This document shows positions 49,060 through 62,821 of a DNA stretch of 64,000 nucleotides, piece after piece. This DNA is from Cloeon dipterum. Taxonomy: Eukaryota > Arthropoda > Insecta > Ephemeroptera > Baetidae. Within the stretch, counting starts at the first letter, position 1. Every line of letters starts with the position of its first letter. The translations under genes and the position numbers were made by a program. Where the stretch lies: contig NC_088788.1 in the NCBI RefSeq assembly GCF_949628265.1, positions 15,500,001 through 15,564,000 on the forward strand, read 5' to 3'. The notes beneath the pieces were generated by a model, which was given only the letters and a program-made list of their open reading frames with translations, was not told the DNA's origin and did no database searches.

Positions 49060-49585
49060 TCTGCAGGGCTATTTTGCCCCATACATTGCCATATCCAGAC
49101 TCCAGACAAATAAATTCAATAATAGGAACATAATTATTAGAGAGAAGTGAGACATCAATTCAATATTTCTTGAAAAACTGTTCTTTTAAGAGTTCTTTGA
49201 ATGCACTTAAGTTTTCGTTGAGACACAGATTCGGTGGGAGGTCATTCCACAGGCGGTAGCTTTGAACTTGAAAACAGTTTTCGGGCACTTCAACACTTAA
49301 AAACGGGGCCAGTAGTTTCATTCGATGCGCTCTTGTCCTGCTAAACATATTAACATCGTACATTGTGGTTACTAGAGGGTTCAAATAAGTTAGGCTGTTT
49401 TTGTACAGAATTTTATGCGTCTGCGCTAACACATGTAAATTTCTCCTGTCTACTACATTTAATATTTGACATTTTTTTAAGAGAGCAGAAAGTATTTGTC
49501 TATGTTTAACATTATAAATATAACGAATTACATTGTTCTGTAATATTTGTAACTTATTTAATTGACTCTTATAATGATTCTAACA
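49060..49585 (-). mobile_element. 5'-truncated LINE (non-LTR retrotransposon), 3' end of the reverse-transcriptase ORF
   Basis: A minus-strand frame from about 49580 to the stop at 49160 encodes the tail typical of jockey/CR1-like LINE ORF2: LNKLQILQNNVIRYI, then NVVDRRNLHVLAQTHKILY, then TRAHRMKLL, and finally YRLWNDLPPNL before a basic end. The frame is intact over this stretch. The reverse-transcriptase catalytic core is missing, as expected of a 5'-truncated insertion. Downstream are a GGGCAAAATAGCCC hairpin and an ATAATAAAGA word, which I read as the element's 3' tail. Confidence 0.8.
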
Positions 49586-49714
49586 TTATTGATGCAATTT
49601 TGTCTTTTTACTTTAGAGCGACAGTATGCATTTTTTTAGATCATGCAGCAAAGAGAACTCAAATCTTAACAGTTTAATTTCAGAATTTGCCTTATTTCAT
49701 ACTAAGGAGATGGT

Positions 49715-50005
49715 TTTTGACAGTTATTTTTTTCGCTTGATTTAGATTCCTCCTCTCGTTGCAATCTATCAAATGATGTGCGCACTGGGGTAAATTTTCC
49801 TTATATATTGAAATAAATCATCACTTTGAATATGGAGAAGGTGCTCGCAGCTGCAAACTTAGAAGCCTATTTTTTCAGAAATTTATACGTCCATAAGGAA
49901 ACTTCAAGCCCAATTTTTCCGAGCATAATATATTTAAGGTAGGGATAAAAATTGTTTTACTAAATTTTGCAACTCATTTACACTTCAAATCAAATTTAAA
50001 AAAAA
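49715..50005 (+). repeat. Copy of a dispersed repeat family
   Basis: It starts with a block containing TTTAGATTCCTC and CTCTCGTTGCAATCTATC, and continues into the 200 bases that align with 44905-45110. It lies just upstream (in plus coordinates) of nothing coding. Confidence 0.55.
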
Positions 50006-53000
50006 ATCTCGTGGCAATGAAATGGTTTAACAATGAGGCTATATTTTTAAAACTTGTCTAAAGATATTGAACTGCTTTTGAATAAAATTTTGATATCTTC
50101 CCAGCCTTTTTACTTATTACTTCAGCTTTAAACACAAATAGTTAATTGATTAATCAACTGACGTTTCTTCGAAGTGGAGTGACACGTGTCATTTCGGCAA
50201 AGGCCGCCGTCACCACGTTTGTCCAATAAACTGTGCAGTCGAGCGCAAGATTAACCTTTGATCCGCTCCCATGACCAGTCAGACCATCAAGCGCGCTTGT
50301 GCATCGCCTCTCGACACGAATATGTAAATAAAACACGAGATCAAACGCATTCGTTCGATTCGCGCGTTGCACTATTTTCCAGGATTCCCAGCACAAACGG
50401 GGCCACGCACACGCAAGGGCTGTTGACCCGGGCGACCCCAACCACTCTGGTCTGCTCGATAATTTATTCAATTTCGCCAATTGGCCTCGATTTGGCCGAA
50501 TTGACCCCATCACAAATCGGCTGATTCGCGCCGCAGTGGTGTGCTGATCTTTGCCTTCGCGCGTATCTAATCGCAATCAGCGGCCTTGTCTTTTGTTTTG
50601 CCTCCTTCAGGAATTTTTTTCGTCGAGATGGCAGTGTCCTAGCCGCACGGATCTGTCTGTCCACTGTTGACGTCAAATTAAATATTACAAATGCGGAAAG
50701 AGTGCTATATTTTATAGCCAATGATTGTTGTTGCTTATGAGTTGCTTATTTAAGCTGGAGGGGCCGAAATACATATCAAAACATAATATTTCAATTAGCT
50801 TCATCAATTATTATTGTTTTATTGAAAATTTGTTAGCCTCATTTCTCCTCTCAGTTAAAAAATGAAGAAATAATGGTAATGAAGTGGGTTTTTTTTATTC
50901 AAAAATTCATATTGTTTCGAGTTTTTAAAATCAGACCGATGTTTTTAAGATGGCTCTTTGAATAATTATCTTAAAGAGGATTGCTGCTGCAAACAGTGCA
51001 AATACCCAGAAAATCCTTATTGCCAATGCATTTAACTAATCCCTTTAAAAACCTTTTTTTATTTCGCAACAATGAGTTTTCTCCCAAAATATGTTATTTG
51101 CGTTGGATAGATCTCAACGAGATGAATCAAAATCTGCCAATAAAATACGGTCACGCGTTGTAAATTTTGTAGAAAATTGGCAAAATTTGAGTTTGAACTG
51201 TATAGCAAGGTTCTATTTTGTCAACAAACACTCAAATTTGAATTGTTGAAATGATTGTTGCCCTTATGACAAAAGGAAAATTGAGTTTGGTTGTTGAGCT
51301 ATGCGCAATTTTACCAGCACTAGAGGTATGATTTTGATTACATATCACACATTTTAGAACAATTTGTCCAAACTAAGAATTTGATCAACTTCTTACTGTA
51401 GCAAACAAATCTAATAATTCAAATTGTTGCCCTATATCATTCAACTTAAACCTGGAACTTTGAAACATGAATGCAAATCAAATACCCCCTCAAATATGCA
51501 TTTCAATATATTTCATTAGGGGTTAGTTAAACATCATTCCTACTAAACACACGCTTGATGTTTATTTCCTCATTTCATGAAGAAAGAAGCTAAAATAAAT
51601 CGCCTTTCGAATTTCCCAGCCACGTATATACACATTCACAATTTTTTCCATAATTCACAGCTAGCTTGATTGATTGTGATAACTTACTTTTTATAAGCAT
51701 CATTTGCATCGATATTTTATCTGTTTAAATTTGCCTGACAGTAAGTTATAATTTAGCTTAACTTAAGGAGCTATTTTAATAAAGAATCAATCAGCACCAA
51801 ACTGATAGTGGTTTTCAGACTTCTTGTCAAATGTGTTATCTCTCTCCAGGCGTATTTGCACACCTGTTCCCTTGCTGCGACGAATCTCTCATCTGATGCA
51901 TCTTATCTCGAGAATATTGTCACCTGCAGCTTATAATAGCGGCGGTCTAATCGAGCGAAACGCGTTACGTATGCACGCCGTGGGCCGCAATGATGAATCT
52001 GGCATGTCACACACACTCACACAGCAATTGCTCGCTTGTCGCAACTGCTGTTGCTGCTGCTTGATAAAAGAAAATTGGAGTAAGAAATCGTGTGTGCCAG
52101 CTCTCCAATGGGTGCAATGAACTCTGTTTGGGCCTCTAGGAGAATAAAATTGGAGAATAAATTACTGATTGTGAGCGAGGGACCAGAACGCATTTTGAAC
52201 GGAGCGAACTGGAAAAACTGTAATTAGCTTTGTTTGTTATTTGGGAGAGTGTTTTCAATTATCATGCACACGATACTTCATAATAGATCAAATTTTGATA
52301 AAACTATAAATTGAAATAAATTATTTTTGTTTGTTCTCGTACAAAAATCAAAGTAGACATAAGTGGTACGTGTGGTCGACAATAAAAATTCAGGCAACGA
52401 AAAGCTAGATTTGAATGCTGACATTTTTCTCCATATTTTAATGTTCTATAAAATAGGATGATGCCGAGCAAAAATTATTCCTTGACGTGACTTTTTGTTA
52501 AACGCAAAAAAGCAGAGTCAAAAAAAATTATTTCGCGGTATAATTACAAGTAAGAAAATGAACGCTTAAATTTGCTATAGTAAATGCTTAAAATTACCGA
52601 AATATTACTGGAGTATTGACTAATAATGGTAGGCTATGAGAGATATTTGAAAAGTGAAATGGAATTCACACGTTTTCGCATGCTGCACATCAGCTGTTTG
52701 TTTTTATTTTTCTTTGTCTTATAGTTTCAATAAAGAATGAAAATCGTGACATTATCCTTGTCTCTAAAAACATAAACAAATAAATAGAATTGAATAAAAA
52801 AGGCTTTCTTCAAATTCTAGCTAACCGTATAATATTATGAGTTGAAGAATTCTGGGTTAATTTTTAGCTAGTCCTCCATCACTCTATAAAATGATTTTAA
52901 TTGCTTGAAATGAAACTAAAAACGAAGAGCTGCTTCTGGGAAAAGCGTCTGCGTCTGCCTATGGATTTAATGGAAAGTTAAAATTTATTTAACTAACAAA

Positions 53001-56000
53001 CAGGCTTTGAAATAAAGGATTTCTAGGCAAAATAAAAGTATTTCTAGACTCATTGCAGTTGAACGGCGTCTAAGTTTCAAGTGAATTTAAACGCTTTATA
53101 ATTACTTCAAACGTGTTTCACGCTTTTTCGGGAAACTTCATTTTTATGAAAGTAGCAATTTCCCAAATTTATTTCCTGTTCTTTTAATTATTAAATCAAG
53201 AGATACAAATCAGTTCTTGTACCCTAAAATTAATTTACATATCAAATCATCAATCATGGTGTCTGCACAGATATTAAGTTTAACCTTGCACGCGTCCACT
53301 GTTTGGCCGGCGGGCGTGTGAGTGAACTTGGATTTTCGGACCGCGGGCTAGGGAAGCGAGAGAAGCGCAAAGTAGCCAGAGAGAAAAGGAGGGAGGCGCG
53401 CGCGGAAACGAAAGCGAGAGCGATTCCCCGTCGAGTCAAGGTGAAAGGCGGCGGCTGCGAGGGCAGAACTAGCGAAACGGGGTCGTCGCTCTAGCATCTG
53501 GGTCACAGATTCGCTTTCAATGCCACCCGCGCACATCGTTTCCCTCGCATCTCTCATCTCTGCCTTGTTTCGCGTTACCCCGCCCCGCGTCTCGAGGCCG
53601 TTTGTCTCGCTCTCCACGCCTAACTGTAAGAAGCTCGCCTATTGCGCCTCTCTTCCCTTTCCGTCATTTTAAAATGAATTAAATGTTTTATAGTGACTTC
53701 TCTGGTTCAGGGTGTTCGGGTTTATTGACCACCGACATTAAAAATATGCAAAATCAAAAGCTACCGGTGAAAATTTTGTCTTAATTTAAGTCCAGCATAA
53801 CTTAAAATCTAAATATTTTAAATTTATATGTAACTAGATTAATTAAATACCACCGGTGGCCAGATATGCTTATAGAAATTGGTCCCCCGTGGTCAGATCC
53901 AAGATGATATCGAAAGAGAGCGAATTAATAAAGCTGATGCAGAAGTTCATCAGTAATGAGACCTAAGATTTACCTGGAGTGCGTTGTCAATTGTATATAT
54001 AAAAAATTACTATTTTAGAATTTTAAATCGGTGCAAAATGTACACGTTTCCTGAGCCGATTTGGACGGTCTTTAACAAACAATTTTAGCTATAATTTCAC
54101 AGATTTTTCGTTTAAAGTGACGGTTTAAAAAAGGATCTTTTGATTTGGTTGAAATTTTATTAAAAATATTCTTAGGAAGTTTATTGCTAAAAAATGCATA
54201 TGTACTAGATTTTAAAGAATTATTTTTTAAAATATTTTTGTATAATATTAATTTTTTATATTTTAATGTGCATTGAATCCCATTTTTCATCGAAACGAAC
54301 AAAGTTACATTTTTTCATTTTCAGATGTGTAAAAATATTAAGATTGGAAGAGCAACAATTTTTCAGGATTTTTACTTCCACAAAGAAAAAACTGATAAAA
54401 TATGTCTAAAAATAGCAACAAAACTGCCTGGTCATTGAAATGTCAATTTTATAAATTTAAATAACTCCATACAGGGTTTTCCTTAAAAATGTTTTAGGAT
54501 TTTAGTTTCAATTAAATTGCAATTATTATCTGAGATATACTTTATTTCCATCATTGGCGCCATCAAAGATCAAAAATCATTTAACAAAGATCTGTCTGGT
54601 TAATTTACCACTTTATTACTTTTAATTTAGTTTTCGCTATACAATCCAAAAAGCTAGGGTGATCCAGACATTATCACAGTAACAGTGAGTTAATTATGAA
54701 CGATTTTTGTATCTTTTGCTTCTTAATTAGAGTCAAAAACGTATTACATTCAGTGCTATAGAGGCATTCCACGGATTGGAAAATCAAAAGACTGGAGAAT
54801 GCAACGATAAACATTAATTAAGTTATTTGTTTTAATTTTGATTTTTGCAGAATGAATATTTTTCTAACATAAACCGCAGGACAATCAGATTTACAGAATT
54901 TTAACATCGTGCTCGGATATATTATATTTTATTTCTAAACGTTAACAATTGGTATATCATGATCACAAAGAGATTTTTTAAAATGCATGCACCATAGTGA
55001 TTCACACTTCTCTGTTCATTTTAAATCATTTTGGAGTCACAAAAATATATTTCCCTTCTTTGGATTCAATTATTTCAAATGGGGTGGATTAGTTGTACCA
55101 TAATGGTTTTTAGCAATGCACAAATTTCGCTCACATACCTCAATTTGAAAAACCCTCCGCCAAATAGGTATATTTTCAGTCTATCAAATTCATATGCTTC
55201 AGAATTTACTCAATTGTATTGTTCCATGCATACGCAGGGAAAGAGTTGCTTTAGTGAAAAATCATCAATTATTCCTACTTGAAAAGAGCAAAATCCTCGT
55301 TTCAGGGACAACAATTCGTATTTTAAATATATAATTATTGTGTGTGTACATGCTACATGGTGTTTTTTCAGTCATACTTTGAGGGAAAAAGAGGGGAAAT
55401 GCTCAAGTTCACTCGGCGGTTGAAGAAATACAGTATACACGTTGTGAAAATATATTTGTTTTAATATAAAATCGTTACAAACACAATTACAAAACTAAAT
55501 ACGAGTTTTATGGAAACTCTGAGAGAAGAGGAAATGAGAGAGTGAGATTTGGAAAATATCGGAACTCTGGCCGTTCTTTGGAAATAATTTTTAAGTACTG
55601 AGAGATATCGTCCTCTTTGGTTTTTCACTAGAATCGATATTTTTAATCAGAATAAAGATTCTTAGACTCTGGAATTTCAGTCAGTTTGCTATCTTTTATA
55701 AAATAAAAATTTGATAAATAATTGGATTTTCTCCATTAACCCAGAGGAAAATATTTTACACTTTCGTATTTAAAAATTCCTTGATTGCTCTCCTAAAGAA
55801 TAGGAGCGCAGCAAATTCTGACAGGCGCTAAAGCAATAATTATTTACTGTTGGCATAATTTCCCCAAAAAATAATGTCTATTTTTTATGTTTTGGTTGAT
55901 TATCCGATAAAAATCATTTTTTTATATATCATGGCCATTGGAAAAAATGACCAAAACCCCAAAGTCTAATAATCTGCCTTTGTAGCCATCGATCCTCATC

Positions 56001-56093
56001 ATTTTTCGGCAGTTAAAAAATTAACTCAGCCAAGTTAGATAATCATTGACTATGTCCAAGCCAACCGTAATTTGGCACGTCAGGGGCGACTGA
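50006..56093. other. Intergenic stretch between genes C and D
   Basis: No coding exon recognised. GC-rich patches lie at about 50.15-50.75, 51.83-52.20 and 53.28-53.64 kb. A short tract at about 53.85-53.96 kb, with overlapping interrupted frames, may be a decayed mobile-element fragment. The remainder is AT-rich. Confidence 0.5.
51000..51185 (-). repeat. Degenerate copy of a dispersed repeat family, inverted
   Basis: Read on the minus strand it matches 12545-12660 and carries the TCTCGTTGAGATCTATCC block seen in the other copies. Confidence 0.4.
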
Positions 56094-59000
56094 CTACCTG
56101 AGGTGCAGCTTGATCCAGAGGGCGGCGTACGTGGCGCAGTACATGATGAGGCCGGTGCCGGCGACGAGGAGGCTGTTGCCAACGACGTCCGTGTCCGCCG
56201 GCACGTCCATTTCGGCGAGGAACTTGCGCGAGTAGCTGAAGTGGCAGTAGAGCTCCTTGCATGGCAGCGTACCGCGGTTGTTGCCGTAAAGGGTGAACAC
56301 GGCCGAGACGAAGGCGGCCCTGAAGTAGGAAATATTGTACAGCCACCTGAACATCCACGGCGTGTCGCGCCAGATGATGCAGAAGCCGAAGATGGAGAGC
56401 AGCACGCCGATTGACGGACCAATGAACACTGCGATCTGTGTAAAATATGAACCAATTTTTAATTATTACTTATTACAAGGGTTGTATGCATACATTATTA
56501 CTGATTTTAAATTATAGTTCTATACAAGACCAATTCATTGGAAATTTATTCGTGAATAATTGACAAACAAAACCAATATATTCCTCAATTTCTAAAAGTG
56601 AGAATCATTTTTACACTTAATGAAATTTATTTTCTTAATATTTGTTGACAACTTTAAAAAACAAATTTAACTTTTCTTTTAAGTCTATCTTCAGGGATAT
56701 AAAGTAATTAAATTTGCAAGTATTTTAAAATGCTCCCTTTCCTAATTTTTCATTAGTTTTAAAGCAAAATTGAAAGTTTTTCCATTTTAGAAAATGACTG
56801 CTGAGCATTTGTCTAATAAAATTGGCTCTCAAAACAACTAACGAGATGATGGAAGCAGATCTGGACCACTTTGCTACTAACCGTTACGGGTAGAGTTGCG
56901 CCAATGAAAAACCCAAACGCCTGTGCCGTAAAGGACGTGAGCACGCAAAGGAAGAAAAATGGGATGAGCCGCGACGCCTCCATCGGCTGGCCGGTCATCC
57001 AGTAGCTTATGCTTAAGTAGCTCAACGCGCAGACGATCTGATAATGAAAAGCAAATTGTAACAAGTGACGATAGGTGAGGCAAGAGGTATTGTGTTTGGT
57101 AGGCAACTTGCTCGGCGTGCATGCATTCGCTGGCATACGCTCAAGGGGCAAAGTTTCAAACCTGCTTGTTGATCAAAGCATTTGCCATAAAAGAATAAAA
57201 ACATATTTTTACAGATGGTAAATTTGGGTAAAATGAAGTTACAATGATAATTTTAACCACTAAGATTTTTTTATAATAAATATGAGATACCGATTTGCAA
57301 AAAAAAAAACATAATAGGAACAAAATTATTAGATGTTGAATGAGAAATTTAAAAATGTGCAGGAGGATAAGAGCTAATTTGATCCTGCACAAGTTTACAT
57401 TGCAATTTTGGCCTCATCAGCAAACCTGTCTACTAATTGTAATTCATCCGTATAGAGATTTATTTTCCTTTTTAACATGTTAATACTTTTATGGCAATTT
57501 TTTAAAATAATTTACTACAATTGAAGTTCGTATTAATTGCAAATTATTTGAAAGTTTTTTTAATCGACGTGGAAATAGTTCTCACCTGGAATGGAATTTC
57601 AATGCACAGGATGGAACCAAGGTATGGCCCAAGCGAGTACCACTTGTTGAAGTGCTCCCTGGTTAAATTTTTTATCTCGAGCGGAACTGAAACAATCAAA
57701 AGTGAATCATCAGCACACAGACAACCAGCTGAATCTCCGCGCACTCACATTGCAGGGTAACCGCCATTTTTCCGGTGTACATGACGAAGAGACATGTGCC
57801 GTAGATGTAGACCCAGTTGGCGAGGACGCGGTTTGCGTCGTTGCCCACGCCGCGGTACAGGTAGCCAAACAGCCAGGCGATGCCCAAGTGACACAACAGA
57901 CGCACTGCCATCGGCTTCTGCAAGTGGATGGTCAAGCATTGAATTAAAATGTTTTAGACAGTCAAATATTTTTTATAAAAAAATTGAAGCGTAAATAAAT
58001 TTTTAAATTAATAATAAATTTAGGATGCATTATTTATCCAAGGTTCTAGTACACTTAAAATAAGTTTACTTGCTTGAGGAGTTCAATTCATTATTAATTC
58101 ACTTGATCTAACTTTTTGTTTATAAAACTTCCAAGATCTGTTTATCTTTGCAGGACAATGCCTCGTTCTTCAAGTAAGATTTTTTTATCTAAGATACTCC
58201 TGGGAATGACAGCCAATTTAACAACTTGCAAAACACCCGTTCAACTATAAATCTTCTGCTCTAATGGCATTTCGCGCACGACAAGTTAAAAGTTTCCAAA
58301 TGTCTGGCAAGCCGCTTATTTCCCCGGCGCCGAGAAAAAACTTTCCTGACGCCCCGGTGACACGAAAATCGATAGCAGTTTATTGCGTGACTCTAAAAAA
58401 GACACTTACGAAGTCTCTGGAGAGGATGTGCAAGTTCCGAAGGTAAAGCAGCAAGAACTGCATGAAGTGCGAGCTCTGCTGGCCGCCTTTGTCTTCAATC
58501 GAGTTCTTCGGCAGGTTGCTGATGATCTGGATGTTCTCGTCGAGGGCGCGTTCGGCCGAGTTGCTTGACTCGGCGATGGCCACGTCCACCGATCCGTGCC
58601 GCTTGATCGCCTCCGCCAGACCGTGGCTACCGTGCTCCCCGCATGCAATTTCCAAAACTGAAAATATTTGTGTTCAACTATTCAGGTTCTTCACATAAAA
58701 TTATTTATTTAATTCAAGTGGTATTTTTAATTTAAACCTCCTGTTTGTGCATGCTTTCAGTTTTTGTTGTTTTAATGAACTTACTCTCACAATAAAAAAC
58801 AATCCAATGCGAGAAACTTTTTTTCAAAATTAGAACACTTTAAAATTTATTGGTCTTATTTAGTTTTTCAGTATGAATAACCCCCAAATAAAAATAAAAA
58901 TTTGAGACTAACAATAAGTGAATTATAACTCATTACAAATGATATTTTTAATTACACGCATTTTAATCGAAAATAATTTGTATTTTCTTACTTAAATTGG

Positions 59001-62000
59001 TTCAATTGGTTGCATATGCATCGTTTTTTTTAAATTGGATCAAAATAATCTTGGAAGCTTGCGAAGAAGTGAATCAGAGATCGTCTGAATTTTCATTGTC
59101 CTTCACCGTAATTTCAAATGAAAAAAATTGATGAAATTTAATTTTACTTCAGTAAGTATTTATTACAGCACTCACGGAAATCTGCAGGGTTGTGGTAAGC
59201 TGGGCACTCGAGTCCCCTGGAGTTGAGGAAGGGCAACAAAGCCTGCGGGCTGCCCTTGTAAATGCACATGCCGGCGGCCACGACGTACAGCGAGTCGAAT
59301 CTCTCGAAGATGCGCGCGCTCGGCTGGTGGATAGTGATTATTATCGTTCTACCACCCCTTGCCAGGTAGCGCAACAGCTCGATGCACTGCGCGCAGGAAG
59401 CGCTGTCCAAGCCCCTGCACCAAAGATGTTTTCCTTTTATTAGTATTTAAATTAATTATTTTGCAAAAATTGAATAGAAAAAAGGGGAGGGAGGGGTGAT
59501 TAAAATTTTTCAACAAGGGCGAAGAAAAGGAGAGTATAAAGAGGATTAAAAATTGCAGCAAGCTTGAAAAACTATCTAAAATTTGTCCGAAATTAAGAAT
59601 TTATTTTTAACTTAACGAATGATGTCTCATTTTTTATATATTTTACTTCTCCCTATTTTAATATTTCAATGACTCTTTAAAATTTCCATGCAGCTGGGGA
59701 GGAAAATGCATGCGCAGCGTCTGTCGTCAAGGAGTCTGGCAGTGACATGAAAGGAAGAAATGAGTCCTTTGGGATGACGACTCGCTTTCTCGTGTTGATT
59801 TCACTGCTTCTCAGCGCACGTGCAGCAGCGCGGCGGGGTAAATATTTGATCTTGTGTACTCACGTGGTGGGCTCGTCGAGGAACATAATTGGGGGGTTGT
59901 TCAGAAGTTCTAGGGCAATACTCAGTCTCCTTCTCTGGCCGCCAGACAAGAGGCCGGCCCTTGTGTTTTGGTGCTCCGAGAGCCCAAGCGTCTCGAAGAT
60001 CTCACTTATCTGAAATACACACAACACATTCAAAAATATAAATACTCGGATGTCATTGAACAACAAACTCTTCAAAAGGGCCAGAAAATCAAGCTTTGTA
60101 TTGGCTCTATTTCAACAAATTGTGGTTATTGCAAAGCATTCCTTTAAATTCTAGTCAATTTTTGAAAAGAATTCCAGGAAATTGGGGAATGGAAACATTG
60201 CAAATTTCATCAGCTTTTCGAATTTGAAATAAACACTCCATTTTTTTTTGTAATTTCATTTGTCTTCATATGTGATGAAAAATTGTATTAAATTCGAAAG
60301 GCATGCAGGGTATTTTTGTGAGTTGAGCTTTGCATTTTTAATCCACCTCGTGTTTAATGCTCATTCTTTTTCTCGTCACTTGACCTAATTCGCGCGCAAA
60401 GTCAACTAACCATTCCTATGCTAACTAGACTGGCAGCAGGGAAAACAAACAGCCCTTTCGTAATCGTTTGAGCGGATATTATTAAAAAAAAAACCGAGAA
60501 CGTAGTGCGGAGCCAAGCAAAAGCAGCCATCAAATCTGCATCTGGAGCTAGCTGGCTCAATTTCCTCCACTGGACCGAACGGAGGCCTCAGGGTCACCTG
60601 TGACGTGCACCGACGGCCAGATAGGGCGGTCGGGGGCGATGCGGATGGGGCCGGGCGAGTTTTATCGATTCGCGCCAGCTTTAAGAGATACTCGCACACA
60701 CACACTCGCGCTCACACAAGACCGCCGCCACCAAACGGGCAGCCGGCTGAGAGAATCTCCGAATTGAGATGGATTGGAGCAGTGCGCCCAGTCAGATTTC
60801 GGGGCTTAACACTCCGAGGATGACGGATTGGCTGCTTTTAGCTCTAGCTTCCATGGCATGACTCGAAGTCCAGAAATGCATTCTGACTGCTCACCCCTAG
60901 ATTGATCCTGAAAATTCTCACTTTTATAGGGAATTCAAACATTTAGCCTGATTTCGTGCCTAACATGGACGAAATTCCTCATTTTTTATTATTGAACTTC
61001 AACAATTTTAAGTTTAATTTATATCCAAATGTCTTCGTGTGCTACTGACTTTTAAAAAACGCATGTTTCTCCAATTTAATTTCTATCCACAGTTTAAGTT
61101 TATCCTCTAGGTTGAAATCCTTTTTTATTTGGAACATAAAATCATAAACATTTTAAAGAAGCACAATGTAAGAGCTAATATTAGCCAGTCGTAAATTTTG
61201 ATGATCGGGGCGGGCTTCCTCTGTTCGATTAAATTTTTTTAATAAAAACGGAAATTTTGGCTTGCGTCTTTTATTACAAAGAGGGTTTTGCTGCCATTCC
61301 ATAAAGACGTTTCTTGGATTTTGCTCAGATATTAAATGCTTAAAATTTTTCATTTCAAAATCAAAGAATATGTTTTAAACATTTTTATATTCAAGGCTTC
61401 TTGTCCTGAATTTTGAAGTGGAAAAATTTATATGCAACGGTGCCGTTTCGTGCCCTATTCACGACGAAGAGGGGTCAAATGCACCCCCGCACGGGTCAAC
61501 AACCCCTTTTGATGGGTTGCTGCTGGCTGTCTTTCACGCACGATACCGCGAGTACTCTTCGGCTTGGAGGCGAGCCAAATTTACATTTCGCTCATCTCCA
61601 CCGTTCCGCTTGTTCGCACGACGCAGCAATGCGCATTTGCAGCGCGAGATTTGTCAATATTTCTATTCATAGACGAAACTGCTCGAGGTGCATTATAAAT
61701 GAATACAAAAAATATGAACTTACAACAATTTAGAGAAGAGAAACAAACCTGAAAGCTAATGGCTTTGGCGCTGGGGGCGTGCGATCCACCGCCAAGTTTG
61801 AGTTTGGCCGCGTAGGTCATGGCCTCCCTGGCCGTCAGCAGCGGCCGCAGCTCGTTCTCCTGCATAATGTAGCACGCTTGCCGACCGAACTTGTTCAAGT
61901 CCCTCGGCTCGCCGTTCACCTCAATGCTTCCTGTCACGTTTCGAGTCCTACAAAAAATTTGCAACGTTTAATTTTACCGAAAAATTTCGAAATTCGTCTA

Positions 62001-62821
62001 ATTCTATATAAACGGGGTTTCAATTTGTTCGCAATTCAAATACTCATTTCTAATTTTGCTTGAAATAATAAAATAAAAATTATTGAATTGAAATTGAAAT
62101 GAATGCAATTATGCAATTTTCAAACATAACTTAACTCCCGTTGTTAGGTTCAAACTGATAAAATTTACCTAATTAAATTAAAATGCCAATATTTTTAGAC
62201 TTATAAACAGGCGGTCTCTAAAATTGACCCACACTTTTCTAACGCAGCATTTACAATTTTTGGTCAGCATGAATTGGGAAGGAGAACCTTCTTTACTAAC
62301 CAAACTACTTTGAAAACGCCGGTCACACTTTCAATGGTTTATTTGTAATAATATTAAAAATAAATATAATAGTGTGACAAACAAATCAATTTCCTATTCG
62401 TCTTTCAAGATGTAAAGAGTCTTGTTTTGTAGCTGTTTTAGAATTATATTTAAGGTCATCCGTTAAAATAAACAAAAAACTGTCAAGGTGAGAAATTAAA
62501 AATAATTTCATTAAACCCCTTGTTCAACCTACATCAGCTCAATTAATTTTATCAGCACGGCGACTGTCGATGTGGGTGCTTGCCTATTATTACATTTTGT
62601 GTGGCAGCTGCGGGCCGCAAAGCACACACACTCGAGCGCATCTGCGCTGCTCTTTGCTTGCAGGACCCATAAAAAGCACGGAGATAGGGGGCTTTGCACT
62701 TACACGTAGCCAGCCAGAATGTTGAGCAGCGTGCTCTTGCCCGCTCCTGACGGACCTAAAATCGCTGTCAGCTGGCCCGAATGGAACTCGCCGGACACTC
62801 CGAACAAAATCTTCTTCATTT
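56094..62821 (-). CDS. ABCG half-transporter gene D, 5' end beyond the window
   Basis: ABCG half-transporter; substrate and partner unknown. Coding exons found, minus strand: 62704-62821, 61749-61947, 59864-60009, 59176-59414, 58410-58657, 57749-57917, 57586-57686, 56882-57037, 56094-56435, giving 571 residues. Phase 1 entry at 62821 requires an upstream first exon, which I did not find before 64000. Walker A is [10 protein letters not shown]-loop CYIMQEN, signature LSGGQRRRL, Walker B IMFLDE, D-loop TGLD and the H-loop IHQPS is intact. NPADF is canonical. The membrane domain begins near the exon at 57749-57917 and ends with a CKELYCHF loop. Six exon lengths (118, 146, 239, 169, 101, 156) equal those of gene B, its closest match in structure. 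Confidence 0.92.

Noticed and set aside
53254..53617. Overlapping open frames rich in Arg and Glu on both strands
   Set aside because: They are composition-driven in a GC-rich purine tract, with no domain and no convincing splice sites.
53850..53965. Short interrupted frames resembling a transposase or polyprotein remnant
   Set aside because: Too short and frame-broken to assign to any family from the sequence alone.
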